Source: Glandiceps talaboti (lineage: Eukaryota; Hemichordata; Enteropneusta; Spengelidae). From it: 64,000 nt of DNA. Of this stretch, positions 1 to 15,300 are shown piece by piece. The notes below the pieces were generated by a model. It made no database searches. It was not told the DNA's origin and worked only from the letters and a program-made list of their open reading frames with translations. The stretch covers positions 3,894,001 through 3,958,000 of the forward strand of contig NC_135556.1 of NCBI RefSeq assembly GCF_964340395.1. The letters are read 5' to 3'. Both the position numbers and the translations under genes were made by a program. How positions within the stretch are numbered: position 1 is the first letter of the stretch; each line of letters begins with the position of its first letter.

Positions 1-386
1 ATATTATCATTTAATAAGTACAATGACTTGTCTCTGAAAATGTAATGTAAAATATCAGAACTGAGGACGTCTTGATTTGAAGGAAGCTCAGTGGAATTGG
101 ATCTTTACGACTGAAGTATAACAAGCTATTGAAATCTAGGGCAAATATCATGATCGCACTTGACATTAAAAAACGCATTCCACTGACAGTCTGTTCTATT
201 CAAAGAGGACTGTTGTAGCAAGATCTGATGTCTTGGGTCCCCCCCCCCTCCCCACCACCACCATCATGTCTCTAGCTATGAGAAAGCTGTTATGCAGTCC
301 TTTATCTGTGTTGTAACTTACTACTTATTGCTACACAATCCAACTGGTGTACTTTACAAGCCCACCTTCAATAAAAGTTTGCATAC
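1..386 (-). other. Partial intron 15
   Basis: I looked for the next TBC exon on the minus strand and did not find it. The stretch is AT-rich apart from a C-run with (ACC) triplets at 240-265. Nothing else is recognised. Confidence 0.7.
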
Positions 387-3300
387 CTGTAAGAACTGCA
401 TATCTGGTTTGTATTGTCCACGTATTCCTAGCTGGAACATCATATACTTCAACATTTCAAAGGCTTCTTCTTCCTTCATCTAAACACACAGGCAATAAAT
501 TGGATATAATAGTATAAAGCAACACTTTTTACTTTTTTAAAGAAAATATTACAGATGTGATATGACAAAGTAATTGTATTTCTGAATCACAGGTTTCTTC
601 ATCAAAATTTGAGAAATTGTGTCATGAATTTAAACTGTGGTTTAAGATAATAAATCAAATCTTTTGCTACACTTTGTGATATTTTTGGCCGAAGAAGAGC
701 AATTATAGAACATCATGTGTGGTCTCAAATCTTAAAATGTTGCATTGCTACCTAGTTATGGTACGTAAAGTGTACATGGGTGACCAGTGTGATAAGTTAT
801 GGTTTGTAAGTGTACATGGGTGACCAGTGTGATAAGTTATGGTATGTAAGTATACATGGGTGACCAGTGTGATAAGGTATGGTATGTAAGTGTACATGGG
901 TGACCAGTGTGATAAGTTACAAACTTACATGCATGAGGAGAATTCCTGCTACAAAGCTGAGTCCCTGACAGTAGCCAACCTCTGTATCAAGCAATGAGTA
1001 GGCTTTCAACAAATTGAACAAGGACAGTTGTCCTGGTCCTAGTTGTGTTGAAAAGTATGGATGTGACGGAAACGTTCGACCTGTAATCATAAAATCACAA
1101 ACATTATGTAATATATAACATGGATTTTCTTACTTGTTACATGTTATTTTGCAGAAACAATTATTGATAATTATCTCAATCAACAACCAAGTTGTTATAC
1201 TGGAATGTTTTCTACAGTCAATGGTAAATTAATTTCTGATCACTAATAACATTCTTGCTCAAAAAACTTTGTATGTGGATGGGGTTTATTGATTTATAGG
1301 GAAACATTTGATAGAAACCAGCATTACATTCCTCTCAATCTCTGTTACGAGTGTTTCTAGTCCTTACAATGGTCTACATATTCAAACTATGCATGGACAG
1401 GACTCTGTAGAGGCAATGTACATGTGACAATAAGCATTACAACACTTGACATAACAAGATTTGTGAGTTATTTTGCTAAGGTTAGGGAAACCCAGTAACT
1501 GGGGGTCAAGTAAAACTTCATTGGTTACCAAATCTTGTACTTGTTCTTTAATCTTATGGAGAACCCTGATGAGCCAAAAGAACTCACTGAGTACATTTGA
1601 TATCCTTGGCAAAACACTGATATTACAACCCAGCAAAACATTGATATTACAACCCAACAAAACACTGATATTACAACCCAACAAAACATTGATATTACAA
1701 CCCAACAAAACATTGATATTACAACCCAACAAAACATTGATATTACAACCCAACAAAACATTGATATTACAACCCAACAAAACACTGATATTACAACCCA
1801 ACAAAACATTGATATTACAACCCAACAAAACACTGATATTACAACCCAACAAAACATTGATATTACAACCCAACAAAACACTGATATTACAACCCAACAA
1901 AACATTGATATTACAACCCAACAAAACATTGATATTACAACCCAACAAAACATTGATATTACAACCCAACAAAACACTGATATTACAACCCAACAAAACA
2001 TTGATATTACAACCCAACAAAACACTGATATTACAACCCAACAAAACACTGATATTACAACCCAACAAAACACTGAGATTTAAACCCAACAAAACATTGA
2101 TATTACAACCCAACAAAACACTGATATTACAACCCAACAAAACACTGATATTACAACCCAACAAAACACTGATATTACAACCCAACAAAACATTGATATT
2201 ACAACCCAACAAAACATTGAGATTTAAACCCAACAAAACATTGATATTACAACCCAACAAAACACTGATATTACAACCCAACAAAACACTGAGATTTAAA
2301 CCCAACAAAACATTGATATTACAACCCAGCAAAACATTGATATTACAACCCAACAAAACACTGATATTACAACCCAACAAAACACTGATATTACAACCCA
2401 GCAAAACATTGATATTACAACCCAACAAAACATTGATATTACAACCCAACAAAACACTGATATTACAACCCAACAAAACACTGATATTACAACCCAACAA
2501 AACACTGATATTACAACCCAACAAAACACTGATATTACAACCCAACAAAACACTGAGATTACAACCCAACAAAACACTGATATTACAACCCAACAAAACA
2601 TTGATATTACAACCCAACAAAACATTGAGATTACAACCCAACAAAACATTGATATTACAACCCAACAAAACATTGATATTACAACCCAACAAAACATTGA
2701 TATTACAACCCAACAAAACATTGATATTACAACCCAACAAAACATTGATATTACAACCCAACAAAACATTGATATTACAATCCAACAAAACACTGATATT
2801 ACAACCCAACAAAACACTGATATTACAACCCAACAAAACATTGAGATTACAACCCAACAAAACATTGATATTACAACCCAACAAAACACAGATATTACAA
2901 CCCAACAAAACACTGACATTACAACCCAACAAAACACTGATATTACAACCCAACAAAACATTGATATTACAACCCAACAAAACATTGATATTACAACCCA
3001 ACAAAACACTGAGATTACAACCCAACAAAACACTGATATTACAACCCAACAAAACACTGATATTACAACCCAACAAAACATTGATATTACAACCCAGCAA
3101 AACATTGATATTACAACCCAACAAAACACTGATATTACAACCCAACAAAACACTGATATTACAACCCAGCAAAACATTGATATTACAACCCAACAAAACA
3201 TTGATATTACAACCCAACAAAACACTGATATTACAACCCAACAAAACACTGATATTACAACCCAACAAAACACTGATATTACAACCCAACAAAACACTGA

Positions 3301-6300
3301 TATTACAACCCAACAAAACACTGAGATTACAACCCAACAAAACACTGATATTACAACCCAACAAAACATTGATATTACAACCCAACAAAACATTGAGATT
3401 ACAACCCAACAAAACATTGATATTACAACCCAACAAAACACTGATATTACAACCCAACAAAACATTGAGATTACAACCCAACAAAACATTGATATTACAA
3501 CCCAACAAAACACAGATATTACAACCCAACAAAACATTGAGATTACAACCCAACAAAACATTGATATTACAACCCAACAAAACACTGATATTACAACCCA
3601 ACAAAACATTGATATTACAACCCAACAAAACACTGATATTACAACCCAACAAAACATTGATATTACAACCCAACAAAACATTGATATTACAACCCAACAA
3701 AACACTGATATTACAACCCAACAAAACATTGATATTACAACCCAGCAAAACACTGATATTACAACCCAACAAAACATTGATATTACAACCCAACAAAACA
3801 TTGATATTACAACCCAACAAAACACTGATATTACAACCCAACAAAACATTGATATTACAACCCAACAAAACATTGATATTACAACCCAACAAAACACTGA
3901 TATTACAACCCAACAAAACACTGATATTACAACCCAACAAAACACTGATATTACAACCCAACAAAACATTGAGATTACAACCCAACAAAACAGATATTAC
4001 AACCCAACAAAACACTGATATTACAACCCAACAAAACATTGATATTACAACCCAACAAAACATTGAGATTACAACCCAACAAAACACTGATATTACAACC
4101 CAACAAAACACTGATATTACAACCCAACAAAACATTGATATTACAACCCAACAAAACATTGAGATTACAACCCAACAAAACACTGATATTACAACCCAAC
4201 AAAACACTGATATTACAACCCAACAAAACACTGATATTACAACCCAACAAAACATTGAGATTACAACCCAACAAAACACTGATATTACAACCCAACAAAA
4301 CACTGATATTACAACCCAACAAAACACTGATATTACAACCCAACAAAACATTGATATTACAACCCAACAAAACATTGAGATTTAAACCCAACAAAACATT
4401 GAGATTACAACCCAACAAAACACTGATATTACAACCCAACAAAACATTGATATTACAACCCAACAAAACATTGATATTACAACCCAGCAAAACATTGAGA
4501 TTACAACCCAACAAAACACTGATATTACAACCCAACAAAACACTGATATTACAACCCAGCAAAACATTGAGATTACAACCCAACAAAACATTGATATTAC
4601 AACCCAACAAAACACTGATATTACAACCCAACAAAACACTGATATTACAACCCAACAAAACATTGAGATTACAACCCAACAAAACACTGATATTACAACC
4701 CAACAAAACATTGAGATTACAACCCAACAAAACAATGATATTACAACCCAACAAAACACTGATATTACAACCCAACAAAACACTGATATTACAACCCAAC
4801 AAAACAATGATATTACAACCCAACAAAACACTGATATTACAACCCAACAAAACATTGATATTACAACCCAGCAAAACATTGATATTACAACCCAACAAAA
4901 CACTGATATTACAACCCAACAAAACACTGATATTACAACCCAACAAAACACTGATATTACAACCCAACAAAACACTGATATTACAACCCAACAAAACATT
5001 GAGATTACAACCCAACAAAACATTGAGATTACAACCCAACAAAACATTGATATTACAACCCAACAAAACACTGATATTACAACCCAACAAAACACTGATA
5101 TTACAACCCAACAAAACATTGATATTACAACCCAACAAAACATTGATATTACAACCCAACAAAACACTGATATTACAACCCAACAAAACATTGATATTAC
5201 AACCCAACAAAACATTGATATTACAACCCAACAAAACATTGATATTACAACCCAACAAAACATTGATATTACAACCCAACAAAACACTGATATTACAACC
5301 CAACAAAACACTGATATTACAACCCAACAAAACATTGATATTACAACCCAACAAAACATTGAGATTTAAACCCAACAAAACATTGATATTACAACCCAAC
5401 AAAACATTGAGATTACAACCCAACAAAACATTGATATTACAACCCAACAAAACATTGAGATTACAACCCAACAAAACATTGATATTACAACCCAACAAAA
5501 CACTGATATTACAACCCAACAAAACACTGATATTACAACCCAGCAAAACATTGATATTACAACCCAACAAAACACTGATATTACAACCCAACAAAACATT
5601 GATATTACAACCCAACAAAACATTGATATTACAACCCAACAAAACATTGAGATTACAACCCAACAAAACATTGATATTACAACCCAACAAAACATTGATA
5701 TTACAACCCAGCAAAACATTGATATTACAACCCAACAAAACATTGAGATTACAACCCAACAAAACATTGATATTACAACCCAACAAAACATTGAGATTAC
5801 AACCCAACAAAACATTGATATTACAACCCAGCAAAACACTGATATTACAACCCAACAAAACACTGAGATTACAACCCAACAAAACACTGATATTACAACC
5901 CAACAAAACACTGAGATTACAACCCAACAAAACATTGATATTACAACCCAACAAAACACTGAGATTACAACCCAACAAAACATTGATATTACAACCCAAC
6001 AAAACATTGAGATTACAACCCAACAAAACATTGATATTACAACCCAACAAAACACTGATATTACAACCCAACAAAACACTGATATTACAACCCAGCAAAA
6101 CATTGATATTACAACCCAACAAAACACTGATATTACAACCCAACAAAACATTGATATTACAACCCAACAAAACATTGATATTACAACCCAACAAAACATT
6201 GAGATTACAACCCAACAAAACATTGATATTACAACCCAACAAAACATTGAGATTACAACCCAACAAAACATTGATATTACAACCCAACAAAACACTGATA

Positions 6301-9300
6301 TTACAACCCAACAAAACATTGATATTACAACCCAACAAAACATTGATATTACAACCCAACAAAACACTGATATTACAACCCAACAAAACATTGATATTAC
6401 AACCCAACAAAACATTGATATTACAACCCAACAAAACATTGATATTACAACCCAACAAAACATTGATATTACAACCCAACAAAACATTGATATTACAACC
6501 CAACAAAACATTGATATTACAACCCAACAAAACATTGATATTACAACCCAACAAAACACTGATATTACAACCCAACAAAACATTGATATTACAACCCAGC
6601 AAAACATTGATATTACAACCCAACAAAACATTGAGATTTAAACCCAACAAAACATTGAGATTACAACCCAACAAAACATTGAGATTTAAACCCAACAAAA
6701 CATTGAGATTACAACCCAACAAAACACTGATATTACAACCCAACAAAACACTGATATTACAACCCAACAAAACACTGATATTACAACCCAACAAAACACT
6801 GATATTACAACCCAACAAAACATTGATATTACAACCCAACAAAACATTGATATTACAACCCAACAAAACACTGATATTACAACCCAACAAAACATTGATA
6901 TTACAACCCAACAAAACACTGATATTACAACCCAACAAAACACTGATATTACAACCCAACAAAACATTGATATTACAACCCAACAAAACATTGATATTAC
7001 AACCCAACAAAACACTGATATTACAACCCAACAAAACAATGATATTACAACCCAACAAAACACTGATATTACAACCCAGCAAAACATTGATATTACAACC
7101 CAACAAAACACTGATATTACAACCCAACAAAACATTGATATTACAACCCAACAAAACACTGAGATTACAACCCAACAAAACACTGATATTACAACCCAAC
7201 AAAACATTGATATTACAACCCAACAAAACATTGAGATTACAACCCAACAAAACATTGATATTACAACCCAACAAAACATTGATATTACAACCCAACAAAA
7301 CATTGAGATTACAACCCAACAAAACACTGATATTACAACCCAACAAAACACTGATATTACAACCCAACAAAACATTGAGATTACAACCCAACAAAACACT
7401 GATATTACAACCCAACAAAACATTGATATTACAACCCAACAAAACATTGAGATTACAACCCAACAAAACACTGATATTACAACCCAACAAAACACTGATA
7501 TTACAACCCAACAAAACATTGATATTACAACCCAACAAAACATTGATATTACAACCCAACAAAACATTGATATTACAACCCAACAAAACATTGAGATTAC
7601 AACCCAACAAAACACTGATATTACAACCCAACAAAACATTGAGATTACAACCCAACAAAACACTGATATTACAACCCAACAAAACATTGATATTACAACC
7701 CAACAAAACACTGATATTACAACCCAACAAAACATTGAGATTACAACCCAACAAAACATTGATATTACAACCCAACAAAACATTGATATTACAACCCAAC
7801 AAAACACTGATATTACAACCCAGCAAAACATTGATATTACAACCCAACAAAACATTGATATTACAACCCAACAAAACATTGATATTACAACCCAACAAAA
7901 CATTGATATTACAACCCAACAAAACACTGATATTACAACCCAACAAAACATTGAGATTACAACCCAACAAAACATTGATATTACAACCCAACAAAACACT
8001 GATATTACAACCCAGCAAAACATTGATATTACAACCCAACAAAACATTGATATTACAACCCAACAAAACATTGATATTACATCCCAACAAAACACTGATA
8101 TTACAACCCAACAAAACACTGATATTACAACCCAACAAAACACTGATATTACAACCCAACAAAACATTGAGATTACAACCCAACAAAACATTGATATTAC
8201 AACCCAACAAAACATTGATATTACAACCCAACAAAACATTGATATTACATCCCAACAAAACACAGATATTACAACCCAACAAAACACTGATATTACAACC
8301 CAACAAAACACTGATATTACAACCCAACAAAACATTGATATTACAACCCAACAAAACACTGATATTACAACCCAACAAAACATTGATATTACAACCCAAC
8401 AAAACATTGATATTACAACCCAACAAAACACTGATATTACAACCCAACAAAACAATGATATTACAACCCAACAAAACACTGATATTACAACCCAGCAAAA
8501 CATTGATATTACAACCCAACAAAACACTGATATTACAACCCAACAAAACATTGATATTACAACCCAACAAAACATTGATATTACAACCCAACAAAACACT
8601 GATATTACAACCCAACAAAACACTGATATTACAACCCAACAAAACATTGAGATTACAACCCAACAAAACACTGATATTACAACCCAACAAAACACTGATA
8701 TTACAACCCAACAAAACATTGATATTACAACCCAACAAAACATTGATATTACAACCCAACAAAACATTGAGATTACAACCCAACAAAACACTGATATTAC
8801 AACCCAACAAAACATTGAGATTTAAACCCAACAAAACACTGATATTACAACCCAACAAAACACTGATATTACAACCCAACAAAACATTGATATTACAACC
8901 CAACAAAACATTGAGATTTAAACCCAACAAAACATTGAGATTACAACCCAACAAAACATTGAGATTACAACCCAACAAAACATTGATATTACAACCCAAC
9001 AAAACATTGATATTACAACCCAACAAAACATTGATATTACAACCCAACAAAACACTGATATTACAACCCAACAAAACACTGATATTACAACCCAACAAAA
9101 CATTGATATTACAACCCAACAAAACATTGATATTACAACCCAACAAAACACTGATATTACAACCCAACAAAACATTGAGATTACAACCCAACAAAACATT
9201 GATATTACAACCCAACAAAACATTGAGATTACAACCCAACAAAACACTGATATTACAACCCAACAAAACATTGAGATTTAAACCCAACAAAACATTGAGA

Positions 9301-12300
9301 TTACAACCCAACAAAACATTGAGATTACAACCCAACAAAACATTGATATTACAACCCAACAAAACACTGATATTACAACCCAACAAAACACTGATATTAC
9401 AACCCAACAAAACACTGATATTACAACCCAACAAAACATTGATATTACAACCCAACAAAACATTGATATTACAACCCAACAAAACACTGATATTACAACC
9501 CAACAAAACACTGATATTACAACCCAACAAAACACTGATATTACAACCCAACAAAACACTGATATTACAACCCAACAAAACACTGATATTACAACCCAAC
9601 AAAACACTGATATTACAACCCAACAAAACATTGAGATTACAACCCAACAAAACACTGATATTACAACCCAACAAAACACTGATATTACAACCCAACAAAA
9701 CATTGATATTACAACCCAACAAAACACTGATATTACAACCCAACAAAACACTGATATTACAACCCAACAAAACACTGATATTACAACCCAACAAAACACT
9801 GATATTACAACCCAACAAAACACTGATATTACAACCCAACAAAACATTGATATTACAACCCAACAAAACACTGATATTACAACCCAACAAAACACTGATA
9901 TTACAACCCAACAAAACACTGATATTACAACCCAACAAAACACTGATATTACAACCCAACAAAACACTGATATTACAACCCAACAAAACACTGATATTAC
10001 AACCCAACAAAACACTGATATTACAACCCAACAAAACACTGATATTACAACCCAACAAAACACTGATATTACAACCCAACAAAACATTGAGATTACAACC
10101 CAACAAAACATTGATATTACAACCCAACAAAACACTGATATTACAACCCAACAAAACATTGATATTACAACCCAACAAAACACTGATATTACAACCCAAC
10201 AAAACACTGATATTACAACCCAACAAAACATTGAGATTACAACCCAACAAAACATTGATATTACAACCCAACAAAACACTGATATTACAACCCAACAAAA
10301 CACTGATATTACAACCCAACAAAACATTGATATTACAACCCAACAAAACATTGATATTACAACCCAACAAAACATTGATATTACAACCCAACAAAACATT
10401 GATATTACAACCCAACAAAACACTGATATTACAACCCAACAAAACACTGATATTACAACCCAGCAAAACATTGATATTACAACCCAACAAAACATTGATA
10501 TTACAACCCAACAAAACACTGATATTACAACCCAACAAAACACTGATATTACAACCCAACAAAACATTGAGATTACAACCCAACAAAACATTGAGATTAC
10601 AACCCAACAAAACACTGATATTACAACCCAACAAAACATTGATATTACAACCCAACAAAACACTGATATTACAACCCAACAAAACATTGATATTACAACC
10701 CAACAAAACATTGATATTACAACCCAACAAAACACTGATATTACAACCCAACAAAACATTGATATTACAACCCAACAAAACATTGATATTACAACCCAAC
10801 AAAACACTGATATTACAACCCAACAAAACAATGATATTACAACCCAACAAAACACTGATATTACAACCCAGCAAAACATTGATATTACAACCCAACAAAA
10901 CACTGATATTACAACCCAACAAAACATTGATATTACAACCCAACAAAACACTGAGATTACAACCCAACAAAACACTGATATTACAACCCAACAAAACATT
11001 GATATTACAACCCAACAAAACATTGATATTACAACCCAACAAAACATTGATATTACAACCCAACAAAACATTGATATTACAACCCAACAAAACATTGAGA
11101 TTACAACCCAACAAAACACTGATATTACAACCCAACAAAACACTGACATTACAACCCAACAAAACACTGATATTACAACCCAACAAAACACTGAGATTAC
11201 AACCCAACAAAACATTGATATTACAACCCAACAAAACACTGATATTACAACCCAACAAAACACTGATATTACAACCCAACAAAACATTGATATTACAACC
11301 CAACAAAACACTGATATTACAACCCAACAAAACACTGAGATTACAACCCAACAAAACACTGATATTACAACCCAACAAAACACTGATATTACAACCCAAC
11401 AAAACATTGATATTACAACCCAACAAAACACTGATATTACAACCCAACAAAACACTGAGATTACAACCCAACAAAACACTGATATTACAACCCAACAAAA
11501 CACTGATATTACAACCCAACAAAACACTGATATTACAACCCAACAAAACATTGAGATTACAACCCAACAAAACACTGATATTACAACCCAACAAAACACT
11601 GATATTACAACCCAACAAAACATTGATATTACAACCCAGCAAAACACTGATATTACAACCCAACAAAACACTGATATTACAACCCAACAAAACACTGATA
11701 TTACAACCCAACAAAACATTGATATTACAACCCAACAAAACATTGATATTACAACCCAACAAAACATTGAGATTACAACCCAACAAAACATTGAGATTAC
11801 AACCCAACAAAACACTGATATTACAACCCAACAAAACACTGATATTACAACCCAACAAAACACTGATATTACAACCCAACAAAACACTGATATTACAACC
11901 CAACAAAACATTGATATTACAACCCAACAAAACACTGATATTACAACCCAACAAAACATTGATATTACAACCCAACAAAACACTGATATTACAACCCAAC
12001 AAAACATTGATATTACAACCCAACAAAACATTGATATTACAACCCAACAAAACACTGATATTACAACCCAACAAAACATTGATATTACAACCCAACAAAA
12101 CATTGATATTACAACCCAGCAAAACACTGATATTACAACCCAACAAAACACTGATATTACAACCCAACAAAACACTGATATTACAACCCAGCAAAACATT
12201 GAGATTACAACCCAGCAAAACACTGATATTACAACCCAACAAAACATTGATATTACAACCCAACAAAACATTGATATTACAACCCAACAAAACACTGATA

Positions 12301-15300
12301 TTACAACCCAACAAAACATTGATATTACAACCCAACAAAACACTGATATTACAACCCAACAAAACACTGATATTACATCCCAACAAAACACTGATATTAC
12401 ATCCCAACAAAACACTGATATTACAACCCAACAAAACACTGATATTACAACTCAGTAGAAGCATAAATAAAGCTATGACACTTGTTGCATTTTTCAGACA
12501 ATGCCTTCAATAACTTACCAAGATCAAGCAGTATAGCATGTTGGTGTGATGTTAGTTGTTTCAGGAGTTCTTCATAATTATTTGGTGGCGGTTCAAACAC
12601 TCCATGGTTGCTTTTAGCATGCTGACCAATCAGAAACTTCCAGATTTCACCTCGTCTCATCCTGGGTACACCTGGGTGAAAATGACTATTATTCATATAT
12701 CCTTAAACTTGTAAATATGGGTTTGTTTGGTTTTTTACTTCACTGGAGTATATGATAGACCCTACCAACTTAAATCAAGCTTTTATCATAGGTTTTCCAC
12801 GAAGTGATATGATCACATCCCTTCTTGGGTCCAGAAACATAAGTCAGAGCTAACTTAAAGCCATAGTTACAGTGGTAAGGGTAGTGGTTACTACATGCAC
12901 CTAGTCAACAAAGTTTTAGAAGTGTTGTTGACCACTAGGATGTTCTAACAATTCCAAGGGTATTGAAGAAGGCAGCTTTTTAAAAAAACATTTTTAGACA
13001 GAGGATATTTTATCTCAATATGTTTTTGCAGTCTGAAGCGGATGTCTACACTTTCAGACTAAACTTAGTGAACAAGACACACAATGTTACTATAATACAC
13101 ACTTCAACAGAATTCAAAGTAGAGTGCACCTCACTGACAAATTTCCCTGAAAATCGTAGTTCTTCAATTTTTTCCAAACTGTGCCGTATGAAAGCTTATT
13201 TCTGGTCATTTTGAAATAATAATTTTGTGGTTTCACCGTCTTGTTTTCAAGGGAATCTTCTATCTTTTATTTACTAAGAGAGAGTCAAAACAGATTTGTC
13301 AGCTGTTCTGAATTTTAATATCATTTTCACATCTAGTTACAAAATTTGTGCGGTGAAACCAGATTAATTTAAAAAAAAAAAATTTTACCTGAGAATATGT
13401 TTTCTTTGACAAAATAATAGCAAATGTTCATGGTATTATTTCTGAGGTGCAATCTACAGGGCAAATCAGACTTAGTACTGAGTGTTAGTGGTGGTTATGT
13501 ACATGTATGTAGAAAGATCTCTGTAACTACAACTGTAGCTTTGTTAAAATTTATTTGGCGAGTCATAATCCTATAACTGTTTACAGAAATTTAATAAACA
13601 CAAAGGAACTAAGAATCCACTTGAAATTAACATAATGAAGCTTAGAATGCTAGAAAATTACACAATTATAGCAATAATTATATGAAAGCTAAAACTGAAA
13701 ACACTACAGGTTTCTTTGTGTCACAAATATTAAATCTCTTTAAAGGCAATTATTAACAAAACAACATTTACATGACAGTTTCCAGTTTACAATCATCATC
13801 CTACAATATTTACATATTTGTATGAATCTGATCATGAAACAATAATTAATATTTTTAAGATAAATTTCTGTCAAAAGTTGAGGGTTAATTTTTTGGACCA
13901 ACCATGAAATTATTCCAAAAACAGGGTTGTTGGTGGCCGAGTGGTTAAACCACTGGCCTCTTACCACTGCAGTTGGAATTCTAATCCATTCACAGTTTGA
14001 TTAAATTTACCATGCTGTAAGTAGGAAGTGTCTCGTTCAGTTTGACGCTACCAAACAATGCAGGTTTTCCCCAGGTCTCTGGTTTCCTCCTGCATTAACA
14101 CTGATCTCATGAGGGATGGCCCTCAATGGACTTCTTGGGAGACAAGTGTTTATATGCTTAAAGAACTACCCAGTATAAATAAAGATTATTATTATTATTA
14201 TTATAATTATTGTTAACAGTGACCTTATTTTGGCATGGTTACCGCAAGACCAAATGATAGGTAGCAATTATTTAATATAAATTGTCACCATTTCAATAGT
14301 AATGATACAAACTTACCTGCTTTAACTGATTTAAGCAGTGTGTTATAATTGTAATCAATGTCATCTTTCTTGGCAGCCTGCATCATCTCGTCCCAAATAG
14401 CTGTAATTTCTCTCAAACATGGAGTGATCTCCTCGTAATCTAACTTTTCTCTTTTAGTACTGGCTGCATCCTGGTGTGCTGAGAAACAATACACAAATTC
14501 AAATGTTACACAAATTCATGGAAAGGAACTTGAACTTGTTGGAGTTGAAATTTAGAAAATGAAGCAATAGTCTGCTGTGCACATCAATGATGACTCATGT
14601 ATAGTAATTGAAAGTAATAGAGTGTAGAGTTTGGTGTGCCTGGATGGAAATGAATGGGTGGGGGTGATTTTTTTTTCAGAGAAGCATGCACAAACAGTAA
14701 CATATAGCCATAGAATGAAACCTTCAATGTGTTGACTATGCTAATCATACCATGTACAACCCAAATTGTTGTGTTGATAACTCAAATAACACATAATATA
14801 CCAATTGTCAGCAATGACATGAATCTAAATGGTCAGTTCTGGTTGTGCTAGAAATATTAGGGATGCATATGTAAATAGCTGTATAATGACATGTCATGTA
14901 TAATGCCACATAGTTGACTTGTTTGAGATACAATTTGATCAAGTCAATACTTTCCTCTATTCATCTAATTCATCTAATAGATATACATGACATAAAGACT
15001 TTTACTTTTCTTTGACATTCTGATATGGTCACTTACATCAGTCACATCTCCCTTGTCTGAAGCAAACTAAAATGCTAACTAAGTATGTGTCTATCTAGCT
15101 ATTGTAAGACTGCATATAGCAGTTTTCATCATATGTGTCTATTTAGCTGCGGTAAGACTGCATATAGCAGTTTTCATCATATGTGTCTATCTAGCTATGG
15201 TAAGACTGCATATAGCAGTTTTCATCATATGTGTCTATTTAGCTGCGGTAAGACTGCATATAGCAGTTTTCATCATATATGTCTATTTAGTCGTGGTAAG

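Noticed and set aside
1611-12455. Pumilio-binding sponge in the sense RNA (UGUAAUAU in each unit)
   Set aside because: The UGUA core is present, but the following bases do not fit the UGUANAUA consensus.
1611-12455. Telomere-like repeat
   Set aside because: The unit is 24 bp and lacks TTAGGG or related words; TTGGG occurs only once per unit.
1382-12513. Giant open frames on both strands (up to about 2,829 codons) over the 24-bp array
   Set aside because: They follow from a 24-bp stop-free unit in four frames. They lie on both strands at once, are inside an intron bounded by well-supported exons, and have no domain similarity.
13926-14000. A functional tRNA-Leu or tRNA-Ser gene
   Set aside because: The A box is good, but the B box is degenerate, no acceptor stem closes, and an (ATT)n-tailed SINE body follows.
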